DNA of 64,000 bases from Rufibacter roseus (GCF_001647285.1 NZ_LRML01000004.1:248001-312000); one strand, 5' to 3'; counted from the first letter of the stretch, positions 49,022-57,530 are shown. A program made the numbers and translations. The notes: generated by a model from the sequence alone, not told the origin.

Positions 49022-49110
49022 TGTCATCCTGAAAGGATCTCGGTTGCGAACGGAAGCAGTTAAGAACAAACCCTTTTCTAGTTCGCCCACAAGATCCTTT
49101 CAGGATGACA
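49022..49110. repeat. Long inverted repeat of the 'TCATCCTGAAAGGATCT' type
   Basis: TGTCATCCTGAAAGGATCT (49022-49040) and its exact reverse complement (49092-49110) enclose 51 bases. I recognise it as a motif common between genes in Bacteroidota. It lies upstream of the secreted-protein gene and 3' of the M28 peptidase. Confidence 0.75.
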
Positions 49111-49232
49111 GGAGAGTGGTTTTTCAATTTGGTAGACACTGGAAAGCTATTGTAGTTCTTTAGGTTTATTACCAAAAAACTGAAAAGGAAAAGACCAGCA
49201 CCTCCAGCCTCTCTTCAACCAAATACCTAAAC

Positions 49233-49260
49233 ACGAATAACGAGCAACGAACAACTAACC
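49233..49260. repeat. Single heptamer array (unit ACGANNA)
   Basis: ACGAATA, ACGAGCA, ACGAACA, ACTAACC in phase, ending at the M28 peptidase stop. It uses the same heptamer as the right arm of locus 5, but I find no facing arm. Confidence 0.6.
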
Positions 49261-49261
49261 C

Positions 49262-50647
49262 CTACAGCCCATATTTATCAATCAAATACACCAAGGCCGC
49301 CATAGAGGCACCGCCTAACTCCAACTCGCGCTTGTTTACTTTGTCAAAGGTGTCGTTGGCGGTGTGGTGGATGTCGAAGTAGCGCTGGGAGTCGGGGCGG
49401 AAGCCAATGAGGGCTACGCGATCGTCTTTCAGTGGACCAATGTCAGCTCCGCCGCCGCCGCGCTCGATGTCGTGCAGGCCATATGGGGCCAGCAGCGGTT
49501 TCCAGGCGAACAGCTTCTGGAAGGTGGGTTCATTGGGTGCGGTGATTCCGAAACCGCGAGGGGTAAAACCTCCGGCATCAGATTCAATGGCAGCAATGTG
49601 TTTCTCGCCACGCTGCTTGGCTACCTCGGCGTATTTGGTGCCGCCGCGAAGGCCGTTTTCTTCGTTCATGAACATGACGGCTCTTATAGTGCGCTTAGGT
49701 TTATAGCCCATTTGCTTGAGCAGGCGCAACACTTCCATAGATTGCACCACTCCGGTACCGTCATCATGGGCACCCTCGCCAATGTCCCAGCTGTCTAAGT
49801 GACCACCCACCACAATAATTTCATCTGGTTTCTCAGAACCCTTTATTTCGCCAATAACGTTATAACTCAGCACATCGGGTAGCCACTGCGGGTTCAGGCG
49901 CATATGGAACCGTAACTTCTCATCCTCTTTTAAAAGACTGCTCAACAGGTCGGCGCCCTTGGTGCTAATGGCCACGGCTGGTATGCGTGGAGCATCATCG
50001 GCGTAGCGCAAGCCGCCGGTGTGCGGGAAATCATCTGTGTTGGAGGCCATGGAACGAACCACCACGCCCACTGCACCCAATTTACCAGCCTCAGATGGTC
50101 CGCTGGAGCGTTGGTCTACTGCGCCGCCGTAGGCCCGGCCGGTAACAATATGCGTTTGATCGAAAGGTCTGTTGAAGAATACAATCTTGCCCTGCACCTT
50201 TTTCTTGCCCAGTTTCTTGAGTTCGTCAATGCCCTGCACCTCTACCACTTCGGCAGTAAGGCCATTGGCCGGAGTAGCTACTGAACCACCTAAGGCCAAT
50301 ACATTTACTTCACGGGCTGGGGTTATTCTTGAGTTGACAATAGCCGCGTATTCTTTGTCGCCGCGCACCCAGTGGGGCACCATTACCTCTTGCAGGTACA
50401 CGCGGTCTAAGCCCATTTTCTCCATTTCCTGCCGGCTCCATTCTACGGCTGCCGCAGCTTGCGGAGAGCCGCTCAGGCGGGCACCAATGTTTTGGGTGAG
50501 GTAACGGAGCTGCTCATAGCTGTTGCCTTGTGTAAGCGCTATGTTGTATAGTTTCCTGATGAAAAGGGAGTCTTGGTTTTGGGCTAGTGCTCCTAATGGT
50601 AAAGCCAAAGCAGCTGCCAGGGCCACATGTTTAAGTTTAGTCAGCAT
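49262..50647 (-). CDS. M28-family metallopeptidase with PA domain
   Basis: A 461-residue exported aminopeptidase or carboxypeptidase-Q-like enzyme. The signal peptide LTKLKHVALAAALALPLGALAQ is followed by a segment with a PA insertion (about 140-260). The zinc site residues appear in VVGGHLDSWDIGEGAHDDGTG (His, Asp), FMNEENGLRGG (catalytic and ligand Glu), ESDAGGF (Asp) and FDIHHTANDTFDKV (His). The start at 50647 is chosen for the signal peptide and lies downstream of the promoter box. The enzyme probably acts in the periplasm or is secreted. Confidence 0.9.
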   Translation of the reverse strand: MLTKLKHVALAAALALPLGALAQNQDSLFIRKLYNIALTQGNSYEQLRYLTQNIGARLSGSPQAAAAVEWSRQEMEKMGLDRVYLQEVMVPHWVRGDKEYAAIVNSRITPAREVNVLALGGSVATPANGLTAEVVEVQGIDELKKLGKKKVQGKIVFFNRPFDQTHIVTGRAYGGAVDQRSSGPSEAGKLGAVGVVVRSMASNTDDFPHTGGLRYADDAPRIPAVAISTKGADLLSSLLKEDEKLRFHMRLNPQWLPDVLSYNVIGEIKGSEKPDEIIVVGGHLDSWDIGEGAHDDGTGVVQSMEVLRLLKQMGYKPKRTIRAVMFMNEENGLRGGTKYAEVAKQRGEKHIAAIESDAGGFTPRGFGITAPNEPTFQKLFAWKPLLAPYGLHDIERGGGGADIGPLKDDRVALIGFRPDSQRYFDIHHTANDTFDKVNKRELELGGASMAALVYLIDKYGL

Positions 50648-50684
50648 GAAGTGTGAGATTTTAGCCGAAGGCTGATACGTAAAC

Positions 50685-50692
50685 CAAATGTA
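50685..50692 (-). promoter_or_regulatory. -7 box TACATTTG for the M28 peptidase
   Basis: Exact TAnnTTTG match on the complement, 37 bases before the chosen ATG and downstream of the longer start. Confidence 0.6.
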
Positions 50693-50747
50693 AGCACTGG
50701 CCGCGGCATATGCCAAGTCTACAGATCATCTATAGAATGTTGTTGCT

Positions 50748-50783
50748 GCTTTTGACCTATTTTTAGAAAATCAGCCAAAAAAT
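50748..50783. repeat. 36-nt palindrome unit 24
   Basis: Starts GCTTTTGACCTATTTTT and ends AAATCAGCCAAAAAAT. It is in the divergent gap between the M28 peptidase and the 98-residue protein gene, and eroded at its ends. Confidence 0.65.
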
Positions 50784-50912
50784 GATGACTATGGTTAGAA
50801 GAGCAGTGTTTCACACAAAGACTGCTAACCCCCTGACACTTACCTATCTGCGGCATTTTTAGTATGAAATAATAAATTTTTAAGAACTAGCGTAACGTAA
50901 CAAAATTAAGGC

Positions 50913-50920
50913 TAACTTTG
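50913..50920 (+). promoter_or_regulatory. -7 box TAACTTTG for the 98-residue protein
   Basis: Exact TAnnTTTG match 40 bases before the ATG. Confidence 0.55.
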
Positions 50921-50960
50921 GATTCAGACGAAATAAACCCTTTCCCAATATTATTATTTA

Positions 50961-51257
50961 ATGAAACGTTTGTTAAAAAAAGCAATTAAGCCTTTTTTGC
51001 CTTCTTACGAGGTTGTGTGCACTACTTACCAGATCATTCCTGGCCTGCCTATCACCAAAAACTTTTCACGGCACTCTTTTGAAAAAGGTGCCTCTAAAGA
51101 TGCCAAAGAATTCTACGGCAAAGTGATTACCTCAGAGTTTACCAAAAAATTAGCTCCGGTAGAAGTACATTTAAAAGTGGCCGGCATTACCATCAAAAAA
51201 GCGCATTTTGGCCCGGTAGAAAACCTGAACAAGAAAAAGATAACTGCCGTAGGTTAA
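50961..51257 (+). CDS. Small basic protein of unknown function
   Basis: A 98-residue soluble, lysine-rich protein (MKRLLKKAIKPFLPSYEVVCTTYQIIPGLPITKNF). Strand-like VEVHLKVAGITIKKAHFG suggests a beta-rich C-terminal half. It has a promoter and a good terminator, so it is a real single-gene unit, but I recognise no family. Confidence 0.7.
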   Translation: MKRLLKKAIKPFLPSYEVVCTTYQIIPGLPITKNFSRHSFEKGASKDAKEFYGKVITSEFTKKLAPVEVHLKVAGITIKKAHFGPVENLNKKKITAVG

Positions 51258-51277
51258 TCTTTCACCATAAGCTAAAG

Positions 51278-51314
51278 AATACTCCCTCATTGAAAAGTGT
51301 GGGAGTATTTTTTT
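51278..51314 (+). terminator. Intrinsic terminator
   Basis: AATACTCCC (51278-51286) pairs with GGGAGTATT (51301-51309) followed by a T run, 3' of the 98-residue protein gene. Confidence 0.8.
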
Positions 51315-51465
51315 GCCCTTTGCAGAACAACCTTCCGTTGAAATAAGTAAGCCTTAAGGTGACAAGGCAAACTCTAAAATCGAATAGACGCAACGTAGCT
51401 GCCCGTAGAAATTGCAGAGGCCATTCCAATTTCAAAGTGCCAATAAACCTCCCGACTTCATGCGC

Positions 51466-52107
51466 ATGAAATCTCCCTTTAAACAAGAGATAAATTTTTC
51501 GGTGCACCTAACCGTACCGGAAGTCATTATGCGCTTGCAAGACCTCATTGAAACGCAGAATAGCACTTACTACGGCTCCGTGAAAGAGCAGCTAGACCGG
51601 GTAAAAAAAGCGTTCAACGGAATTCCGTCAGTCTATACTTACCCCTCCCACCACGAAACCCTGCTTACCGGCGGTCACCGTAAATGGTACGGAGGCAGCG
51701 TGCACGAGACTACTTTCAATATGTACATGCTGTACAGAACGTACTACCGGCTGGTTGAAGGCAAAAAAATAAAATCAAGAGCTCCGCTTACCCCTGCAGA
51801 GTCTATTTTTCCGGTACAGGGGAAATTAATAGAAGATCCGAACGGCACTAAGTTAGTGGCTAGCGCCCGTATGCCTTTCTATCATATTGCGTTTGTACTG
51901 TTCTTTTACCTGCTGTGTGGCATAGGCATAATTGGTACGTTAATGTTTGCTACACGTGAAGGCTTTACCCAAAGTACCTTGGTAGCGTTTGCCTTTCTGG
52001 CTGGCTTCATGTCCCTTCCCTATTTTATGGTTTTCCGGAGCTTTAAAGCCAATGTTAAAAATATAGAAGAAGACCTAAAGCGGCTCTTTGCTGATAAGCT
52101 GGTGTAG
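51466..52107 (+). CDS. Membrane protein of unknown function
   Basis: A 213-residue protein. The N-terminal 140 residues are soluble, with FSVHLTVPEVIMRLQDLIE, SVKEQLDRVKKAF and GGHRKWYGGSVHETTFNMYMLYRTYYRL. The last quarter has two membrane helices (IAFVLFFYLLCGIGIIGTLMF and LVAFAFLAGFMSLPYFMVF) followed by a charged tail. Two ATGs, at 51460 and 51466, are both possible; the second is given. No family is recognised. Confidence 0.6.
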   Translation: MKSPFKQEINFSVHLTVPEVIMRLQDLIETQNSTYYGSVKEQLDRVKKAFNGIPSVYTYPSHHETLLTGGHRKWYGGSVHETTFNMYMLYRTYYRLVEGKKIKSRAPLTPAESIFPVQGKLIEDPNGTKLVASARMPFYHIAFVLFFYLLCGIGIIGTLMFATREGFTQSTLVAFAFLAGFMSLPYFMVFRSFKANVKNIEEDLKRLFADKLV

Positions 52108-52251
52108 ATTTATTTGAAGTTGGTAGGAGTGTCTACTCTGTAAAAAGCATCTCAATAAAAGTAAGAGTGGCATGCGTAGCCCAGCAGGCGTAAACACTCC
52201 TATTCACTCCTTATAAGAGCTAATCCTACACCATATTATTATGCACGCGTC

Positions 52252-52409
52252 CGTCCCCCTTTGAAGGGGGTAGGGGGATAACAAGGGCGCTGAAGTCATA
52301 GATAGCTTCGCAAAATGTAGATATAACGACAATGAAAGCAACCAAAAAGAGCTAGGGAACGCCATCATCAACACGAGTAATCATCCACCTACCCCTTCAA
52401 AGGGGGACG
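52252..52409. repeat. Inverted pair of 'CCCCCTTTGAAGGGGG' elements
   Basis: CGTCCCCCTTTGAAGGGG (from 52252, then GTAGGGGG) recurs inverted at 52388-52409 as CCTACCCCTTCAAAGGGGG with one base dropped. Each copy is itself a small hairpin. The 110 bases between have no gene. I recognise the motif from many Bacteroidota genomes. Confidence 0.7.
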
Positions 52410-52521
52410 AAAAAGTTGCATCAGTCCCTAATAAATTGAGCCTTAAGGGGAGAATCTGCCTAAAAACTCAAGGGCTGATTTTCTATTTATCCTTGTCACT
52501 CTTTCAATTAAAACATCTTTT

Positions 52522-52557
52522 GTTTTAGGCTTCCTTTTCCAAAAAGAGGCCTAAAAC
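52522..52557. repeat. 36-nt palindrome unit 25
   Basis: Left arm GTTTTAGGCTTCCTTTT, right arm AAAGAGGCCTAAAAC. It lies in the convergent gap and directly touches a separate perfect terminator. Confidence 0.8.
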
Positions 52558-52592
52558 GCAAAGCCTCGGCAGAATCTGCCGAGGCTTTGCGT
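52556..52592. terminator. Perfect 16-bp terminator-type hairpin
   Basis: ACGCAAAGCCTCGGCA (52556-52571) pairs with its exact complement (52577-52592) around GAATC, 19 bases before the stop of the GHL10-like gene on the complement. No strong T run. Confidence 0.75.
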
Positions 52593-52610
52593 CTAAAATG
52601 CTTGGTGAGG

Positions 52611-54194
52611 CTACCTCTTTATTTCCTCTTCCTTCCGAGGCCCTTCATTGCCGGTACGGTCTACTGCCGCTACGGCTACTCTAGTTAACGGAATAGGCGC
52701 AGGTTGAACTGCTGTGCTGTCTGAATCATTTCTTTGCCTTAGCGGGCCTGTGGCTCTACCCAGTGGAAACACAATTTCGCGGTCTTTGCGGTTCAAGATT
52801 TTGTAGTTCCAGACATTACCGTATTGGTAATACACCACCCACCTGAAGGTATCTTTTTCATCGTTGGCTACCCAGCTAACTTTTACTGAATCCCCTAAAA
52901 GCAAAGTGGTAACCTCAGGGGCTTTAGGCGCTTCGTTGTCTAGCCAAGGGCTGGTAGGCACCAAGGCGGGCTGGCGGTACGGTCCCTGCAACAACGCTTT
53001 GGCCATTGGCGGGTTTTTGGTTACCTGCGAAATGCTCCAATGCACCACACCCGGGCTCTGAGGCAACATACCGCGGCTAATCATAATCTGGCTTTTAATT
53101 TCATTGATGTTGATAGCGCTGCTGTCGCGCCCAATGCTGATGCCCGGCCACAGGTGGCGTTTCATCAGGTTCTGCTCTTCCCACCAGCCCAGCAACACCG
53201 GATAACTTTGCGGGATCTGATTGATTTTCCAATACAGCTGCGGCGAGAAATAATCTACCCAGCCCTTATTCAGCCACAGCTTAGCGTCGGCATACAAGGC
53301 ATTGTACTGGTCCAGACCTTGAATAGACTCTGGATGGCCCGGCCGCCAAATTCCGAAGGGGCTCAGTCCGAACTTCACGTACGGCTTCTCTTTTTTGATG
53401 CCCGTGTACAATCTTTCAATAAACTGGTTCACTGCCTGCCGCCGCCAATCATCGCGCGACAACTGCCCACCCGACTGCTGGTAAGCCGCCCAGGTAGCAT
53501 CATCCGGAAAATCTTCTTCGTTGTTGTAAGAAGAGTACGGGTAGAAATAATCATCGAAGTGCACCCCGTCAAGGTCATAGCGTTTCACGAGGTCCATCAC
53601 CACCTCATAAGAATGGTCTTGGGTGCCTTGGTGCGCAGGGTCTAGCCAATAATAGCCCTGCTTTAGTTTCACTACCAGTTCTGGCTTTTTATTTACAATA
53701 GACTGCTCACTGATGGGCCCGCCGCTGGTGTGGTGGGCGCGGTACGGGTTCAACCACACGTGCAGCTCCAGACCGCGGTCATGGGCTTCCTCAATCCAGA
53801 ATTCCAACGGGTCATAATACGGCTCGGGGGCTTTGCCTTGTTCACCGGTCAGGTAATAAGACCATGGCTCCAAATCGCTTTTGTATAGAGCATCGGTAGC
53901 GGGACGTACCTGAAAAATAACAGCGTTGTAGTTGTGCTGCTGAAGAAAGTCCAGCAGAGCGATAGCTTCTTTCTGCTGCTCCTCGGTGCTAAGGCCGGGC
54001 TTGCTGGGCCAGTTGATATTGGCAACGGTAGCCACCCAAGCCGCTCTGAATTCTTTGGCTGCCTTGGGGCCTTTCACTTCTTCGGTTACGGCTGTGGGGG
54101 CGGCAGAAGCTGCGGTAGTGGACTCCTGAGTTTTGCAGCTCTGCAACCCAATTGCCACGAACAGGCTCGCCGCCGCCAAAATTTTTCTGTACAT
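52611..54194 (-). CDS. GHL10-type (DUF187) glycoside hydrolase-like lipoprotein
   Basis: A 527-residue exported protein. Signal peptide with lipobox (AIGLQSC) then a TIM-barrel domain (about 60-390). Family marks are FRAAWVATVANINWPSKPG, NAVIFQVRPATDALY, DPLEFWIEEAHDRGLELHVWLNPYRAHH, YDLDGVHFDDYFYPY and FGLSPFGIWRPGH. The C-terminal 120 residues look like a fibronectin-type III domain. The substrate is a glycan, possibly a cell-wall or exopolysaccharide component. The start at 54194 is chosen for the signal peptide. A long frame extends upstream but carries no signal. Confidence 0.88.
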   Translation of the reverse strand: MYRKILAAASLFVAIGLQSCKTQESTTAASAAPTAVTEEVKGPKAAKEFRAAWVATVANINWPSKPGLSTEEQQKEAIALLDFLQQHNYNAVIFQVRPATDALYKSDLEPWSYYLTGEQGKAPEPYYDPLEFWIEEAHDRGLELHVWLNPYRAHHTSGGPISEQSIVNKKPELVVKLKQGYYWLDPAHQGTQDHSYEVVMDLVKRYDLDGVHFDDYFYPYSSYNNEEDFPDDATWAAYQQSGGQLSRDDWRRQAVNQFIERLYTGIKKEKPYVKFGLSPFGIWRPGHPESIQGLDQYNALYADAKLWLNKGWVDYFSPQLYWKINQIPQSYPVLLGWWEEQNLMKRHLWPGISIGRDSSAININEIKSQIMISRGMLPQSPGVVHWSISQVTKNPPMAKALLQGPYRQPALVPTSPWLDNEAPKAPEVTTLLLGDSVKVSWVANDEKDTFRWVVYYQYGNVWNYKILNRKDREIVFPLGRATGPLRQRNDSDSTAVQPAPIPLTRVAVAAVDRTGNEGPRKEEEIKR

Positions 54195-54408
54195 GTATTT
54201 TTTCTGATTATGGTTACTCTTCAACCCTTCTTCCATTGCCAGACCAATATGCAGCAATAAGTGCAGAAAGTAAATGTTTAGCACTTGACTTTTGAATTTT
54301 TATTACAGACAATATTATTCATCTTAAATTTTTTACAGCAACTATTCCTGCTGTTTTGCCTCAGCATGACCATACATTTGGTTAAAATAGCCAACTGAAA
54401 GGCACAAA

Positions 54409-54444
54409 AAAAGCAGCCCGGAAAGCTGTTTCCGGGCTGCTTTT
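54409..54444 (-). terminator. surE terminator
   Basis: AAAAGCAGCCCGGAAA (54409-54424) pairs perfectly with 54429-54444 around GCTG. Overlaps palindrome unit 26, whose left arm begins in this stem. Confidence 0.85.
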
Positions 54445-54463
54445 CTGAAACAAGGGCTAAAAC
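54428..54463. repeat. 36-nt palindrome unit 26 (merged with the terminator)
   Basis: Starts GTTTCCGGGCTGCTTTT and ends CAAGGGCTAAAAC at exactly 36 nt. The left half is shared with the surE terminator, so the unit and a second hairpin are interlocked. Confidence 0.6.
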
Positions 54464-54465
54464 AG

Positions 54466-55302
54466 TTATCCTAGTCCCTCGCCTGCATTCTCATAATTCT
54501 TAGAACCCAAAACTGGCTCTGAAGAGGGGTTCAAGTTCCAGTCGTTGTTGAGGGTAGTGATGGTGTGGTGGGCGGTCATGTCAAACTGGCAGGGCACAAC
54601 ACTCACGTAATTTTGGGCAAGTGCGGCTTCATCGGTATCATCGCCTTGGTCGTAGTTCACGAAGCTGCCCGTTAGCCAGAAATATCCGCGGCCGCGCGGG
54701 TCTTGGCGTTCATCAAACTCCTCCTCCCACTTTGCCCGCGCCTGCCGGCAAACTTTTATACCGGCTATAGGATTGTCTGATTTCTTGGGGAAGTTCACGT
54801 TCAAGGCCACTCCTTTAGGCACGCCATGCTCCAGCGCCTGCCGGGTAATGCGCTCTACAAATTCCTCGGTGTGGCTGAAGTCAATGTCATGGCCGTAGTC
54901 ACAAAGCGAGAAACCAATAGCGGGCAATCCTTCAATGGCTGCCTCAATGGCCGCCGACATGGTGCCGGAGTACAGCACGCTTATGCTGGAGTTAGAGCCA
55001 TGGTTGATTCCGCTTACCACCAGGTCAGGTTTACGGTCTTTGAGCACGTGGTGCTTGGCCAGTTTTACGCAATCGGCGGGGGTGCCGGAGCACTCGTAAG
55101 ATTCTACTTCGTCAAAGGCCAAAGATTTGTCTAACCGCAGGGTGTTGCCAATGGTAATAGCGTGACCCATGCCCGACTGAGGCCCGTCTGGGGCTACTAC
55201 CACTACTTCACCTATCCGTTGCATCACCTTTACCAAAACATGAATACCGGGGGCCGTGATTCCGTCATCGTTCGACACCAAAATGAGGGGCTTCTTTTCC
55301 AT
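54466..55302 (-). CDS. surE: 5'/3'-nucleotidase SurE
   Basis: Phosphatase of nucleoside monophosphates, linked to stationary-phase survival. The 278-residue product has the family start LILVSNDDGITAPGI with the Asp-Asp metal site, VVAPDGPQSGMGHAI, the SGTPADCVKLA segment and VSGINHGSNSSISVLYSGTMSAAIE, the classical motifs. It is single, with a palindrome-linked terminator. Confidence 0.95.
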   Translation of the reverse strand: MEKKPLILVSNDDGITAPGIHVLVKVMQRIGEVVVVAPDGPQSGMGHAITIGNTLRLDKSLAFDEVESYECSGTPADCVKLAKHHVLKDRKPDLVVSGINHGSNSSISVLYSGTMSAAIEAAIEGLPAIGFSLCDYGHDIDFSHTEEFVERITRQALEHGVPKGVALNVNFPKKSDNPIAGIKVCRQARAKWEEEFDERQDPRGRGYFWLTGSFVNYDQGDDTDEAALAQNYVSVVPCQFDMTAHHTITTLNNDWNLNPSSEPVLGSKNYENAGEGLG

Positions 55303-55434
55303 AGTTGTACTTACTGTGTGGAGGCAAATTACCCTTAAAACCGGCTAACGCCAAAAAACCTGTGGGTAACCTGCGCGTACTACTTGCGTTATGTCTTTAG
55401 AACTAGTACCTATGCCCTTCCAAATCAACCTTAC

Positions 55435-56151
55435 ATGAAAAAGATTGCTTTTTTGTTTTGCTCCGTTCTGGCACTGGCTAGCTGTAACCAAGATTCTAAC
55501 ACAGCCCAAACCGAACAAGAAACAAAACTGGAAGAAACGGCTGCTGAAGTGTACGAAGATGCTCAGGAGTTAGGTTCTCCAGATCCAGCCGCCCCTACCA
55601 CCAATGACTTCGGCTCTGACCCAGAAGAAACGCTTCCCGGCGCCACTTCTACGGCCTCTTCATCGCCTACCAATGCCAATCCACTGTTCAATTACACCCT
55701 GCAACAGAAACAGGCCGGAGCGGTTAAAATTGGCATGACCATTAAAGAATTGCGCAAACAGTACGGCGAAAATAAGCTGCGTGAGATTGAGCACATGCAG
55801 GAAGGCATGACCACCATAGCCTACGAGGTACTTGGCGAGCGCAAACGTACCGATTTACGTGTGGAGCAGGAATGTACTGGCGACGCTTGCCATGTTTGGC
55901 GAATCACTGTTTTGAACCCCGCCTACAAAACCGCTGAAGGCATTGGTATTGGCAGCACCTTTGGTGAGCTAAAAAATAATATAAACATAACGCAGGTAAC
56001 ACCCGGCGAAGAACATTTTGTGGCTATAGCGGGCAAAGCAGGCATGAGTTTCTTTCTTGACCTGGGCGATATTCCGGCAGAGCGTTGGTCAAAACTTAAG
56101 ATAAAAGACGTGCCTAATTCAGCTACCGTAACCGGTGTGCTTATTTATTAA
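55435..56151 (+). CDS. Putative lipoprotein, 238 residues
   Basis: Signal peptide KKIAFLFCSVLALASC with lipobox Cys, then an acidic, Thr/Ala/Pro/Ser-rich linker of about 80 residues (ETKLEETAAEVYEDAQE, ATSTASSSPTNA). A soluble domain follows (KIGMTIKELRKQYGENKLREI, ERKRTDLRVEQECTGDACHVW, GIGIGSTFGELKNNINI). The pattern 'KIGMTIKELRKQYG' twice recalls small repeats seen in secreted Bacteroidota proteins of unknown role. The start at 55435 is chosen for the signal. Confidence 0.65.
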   Translation: MKKIAFLFCSVLALASCNQDSNTAQTEQETKLEETAAEVYEDAQELGSPDPAAPTTNDFGSDPEETLPGATSTASSSPTNANPLFNYTLQQKQAGAVKIGMTIKELRKQYGENKLREIEHMQEGMTTIAYEVLGERKRTDLRVEQECTGDACHVWRITVLNPAYKTAEGIGIGSTFGELKNNINITQVTPGEEHFVAIAGKAGMSFFLDLGDIPAERWSKLKIKDVPNSATVTGVLIY

Positions 56152-56201
56152 TGAGTGAATGATTGAATGTATATATGAAAGTGTAACTCATTTTTGTTCA
56201 A

Positions 56202-56237
56202 GTTTTTGCCTTACTTTTTGAAAAACAGGCCTAATAC
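56202..56237. repeat. 36-nt palindrome unit 27
   Basis: Starts GTTTTTGCCTTACTTTT and ends AAAACAGGCCTAATAC. It lies between the lipoprotein gene and DoxX, both on the plus strand. Confidence 0.85.
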
Positions 56238-56255
56238 AACTAATTTCTGGCAAAC

Positions 56256-56693
56256 ATGAGTTTTCTCCGCAACCTGTACCCGCACCGTAATTTTGGCTTG
56301 CTCGTTTTGCGCATTGGCATAGGCTTCATGTTTATGGTGCACGGATGGCCTAAGATTACCGGAGGAGCTGAAAAATGGGAGATGGTGGGCAGCGCCATGG
56401 GCAATTTGGGTATTGATTTTGGGCACGCTTTTTTTGGGTTTATGGCGGCCTTTTCCGAAACTATAGGCGGTCTGTTCCTGATGTTAGGCCTTATGTTTAG
56501 ACCAACCACCTTGCTGTTGTTTATTACTATGGTGGTGGCAGCATTGCGCCACTACCTAGGCGGCGATGGTTTTGGCGGTTACTCCCACGCGGTAGAAGCA
56601 GCCATTCTTTTTTTAGGCCTTTATTTTATAGGACCTGGGCGCTTCAGCCTGGATGACAAAATGTTCGGGAGCGAGTTAAACCACCGCTACTAA
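56256..56693 (+). CDS. DoxX-family membrane protein
   Basis: A 145-residue protein with four membrane helices and the DoxX signature LLVLRIGIGFMFMVHGWPKITGG, then MGNLGIDFGHAFFGFMAAFSETIGGLFLMLG. DoxX-type proteins are linked to quinol/thiosulfate redox systems and to oxidative-stress membrane complexes. It has no clear promoter box. A putative lipoprotein gene starts 6 bases downstream, probably in the same transcript. Confidence 0.88.
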   Translation: MSFLRNLYPHRNFGLLVLRIGIGFMFMVHGWPKITGGAEKWEMVGSAMGNLGIDFGHAFFGFMAAFSETIGGLFLMLGLMFRPTTLLLFITMVVAALRHYLGGDGFGGYSHAVEAAILFLGLYFIGPGRFSLDDKMFGSELNHRY

Positions 56694-56699
56694 CAGAAA

Positions 56700-57281
56700 A
56701 TGGCCAATCTCCAAGTTTACTGGCGGAGAGCAAATCATGCTTTTTTAATAAGCATTTGTATTGTTTGTGCTTCGGGTTGCAAACTGTTTGAGCAAGTGGG
56801 ACAAATCATTTATGCCCCTATCATAGATACAATGCAACTGCCGATTATGCTCACTCAGCATTTGGTTCTACATTCTATTCAAGAAAATGGCCATTGGGTA
56901 CCCGACTCTGCCTCCTACTCACTTTTTATTTCCTCAGATTCTCTACCGGAAGCTAATGTTTTCTCCTCCCTCTCCTTCCAAGACTTTCAGGACTCGCTGT
57001 GGATTGACTTCAAAGTATCACCCGCTTTCTATGATAGTGCCAGAATTACTTTTGTAGATGCACCTGACTCTGTTTCTACCGCTCAAAGCATCCATTTGCC
57101 TTTCAGTTCGGAAGTACTTTCTTACCAAAACCTGCGGTCCAAAAGTTCAGAACCATCTCCCGCCACTGCTGGTCACATAACCGTTACCAAACCCTCAGAT
57201 TCCACGTTGTTGTTCCGCATTAATACCAACGTCTATAAAATGGAGCAGAAAGTATACCTGAGGCAGGAAACAAATAAGTAG
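56700..57281 (+). CDS. Putative lipoprotein downstream of DoxX
   Basis: A 193-residue protein with a signal segment (AFLISICIVCASGC) ending in a lipobox Cys. The mature part shows beta-strand-like stretches with Ser/Asp (SYSLFISSDSLPEANV, DFQDSLWIDFKVSPAFYDSARITF). No family is recognised. It is coupled to the DoxX gene by a 6-base gap. Confidence 0.6.
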   Translation: MANLQVYWRRANHAFLISICIVCASGCKLFEQVGQIIYAPIIDTMQLPIMLTQHLVLHSIQENGHWVPDSASYSLFISSDSLPEANVFSSLSFQDFQDSLWIDFKVSPAFYDSARITFVDAPDSVSTAQSIHLPFSSEVLSYQNLRSKSSEPSPATAGHITVTKPSDSTLLFRINTNVYKMEQKVYLRQETNK

Positions 57282-57386
57282 TTTATTCATGGTACGGCTT
57301 TTGGCGCAGACACTCGCAAGTCTTGGAGACACTTCGAGGTCTTTTGAGCGGACATCACTGCAACGGCAGAGATTTGGGTTCTGCTT

Positions 57387-57517
57387 CAAGTTTAGCGGTA
57401 GCGTAACTTGGATCTTTTCATGTAGAAAGTTTTCAACTTTCGTGGCTAGGCAGCAGAACTTGGGAAATTTTTAAACTTCCGCCAAGGCAGCCACAAGTTA
57501 TGCTACCGCTAAACTTG
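57387..57517. repeat. Inverted pair of the 24-nt repeat
   Basis: CAAGTTTAGCGGTAGCG then TAACTTG (57387-57410) and its near-exact inverse (57494-57517, one mismatch) enclose 83 bases. The third copy at 11440-11463 is in another gap, so this is a dispersed element. Confidence 0.65.
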
Positions 57518-57530
57518 CGACAGTGTTCGC

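Larger units (their letters stand above)
50648..50960. other. Divergent intergenic region, M28 peptidase / 98-residue protein
   Basis: About 313 bases holding the peptidase promoter box, palindrome unit 24 and the TAACTTTG box of the small gene. Nothing else is evident. Confidence 0.5.
52108..52610. other. Gene-free convergent region of about 500 bases
   Basis: It contains an imperfect inverted pair TAGGAGTGT (52123) / ACACTCCTA (52194), the inverted CCCCCTTT pair, palindrome unit 25 and a perfect terminator hairpin. No reading frame is supported. Confidence 0.6.
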
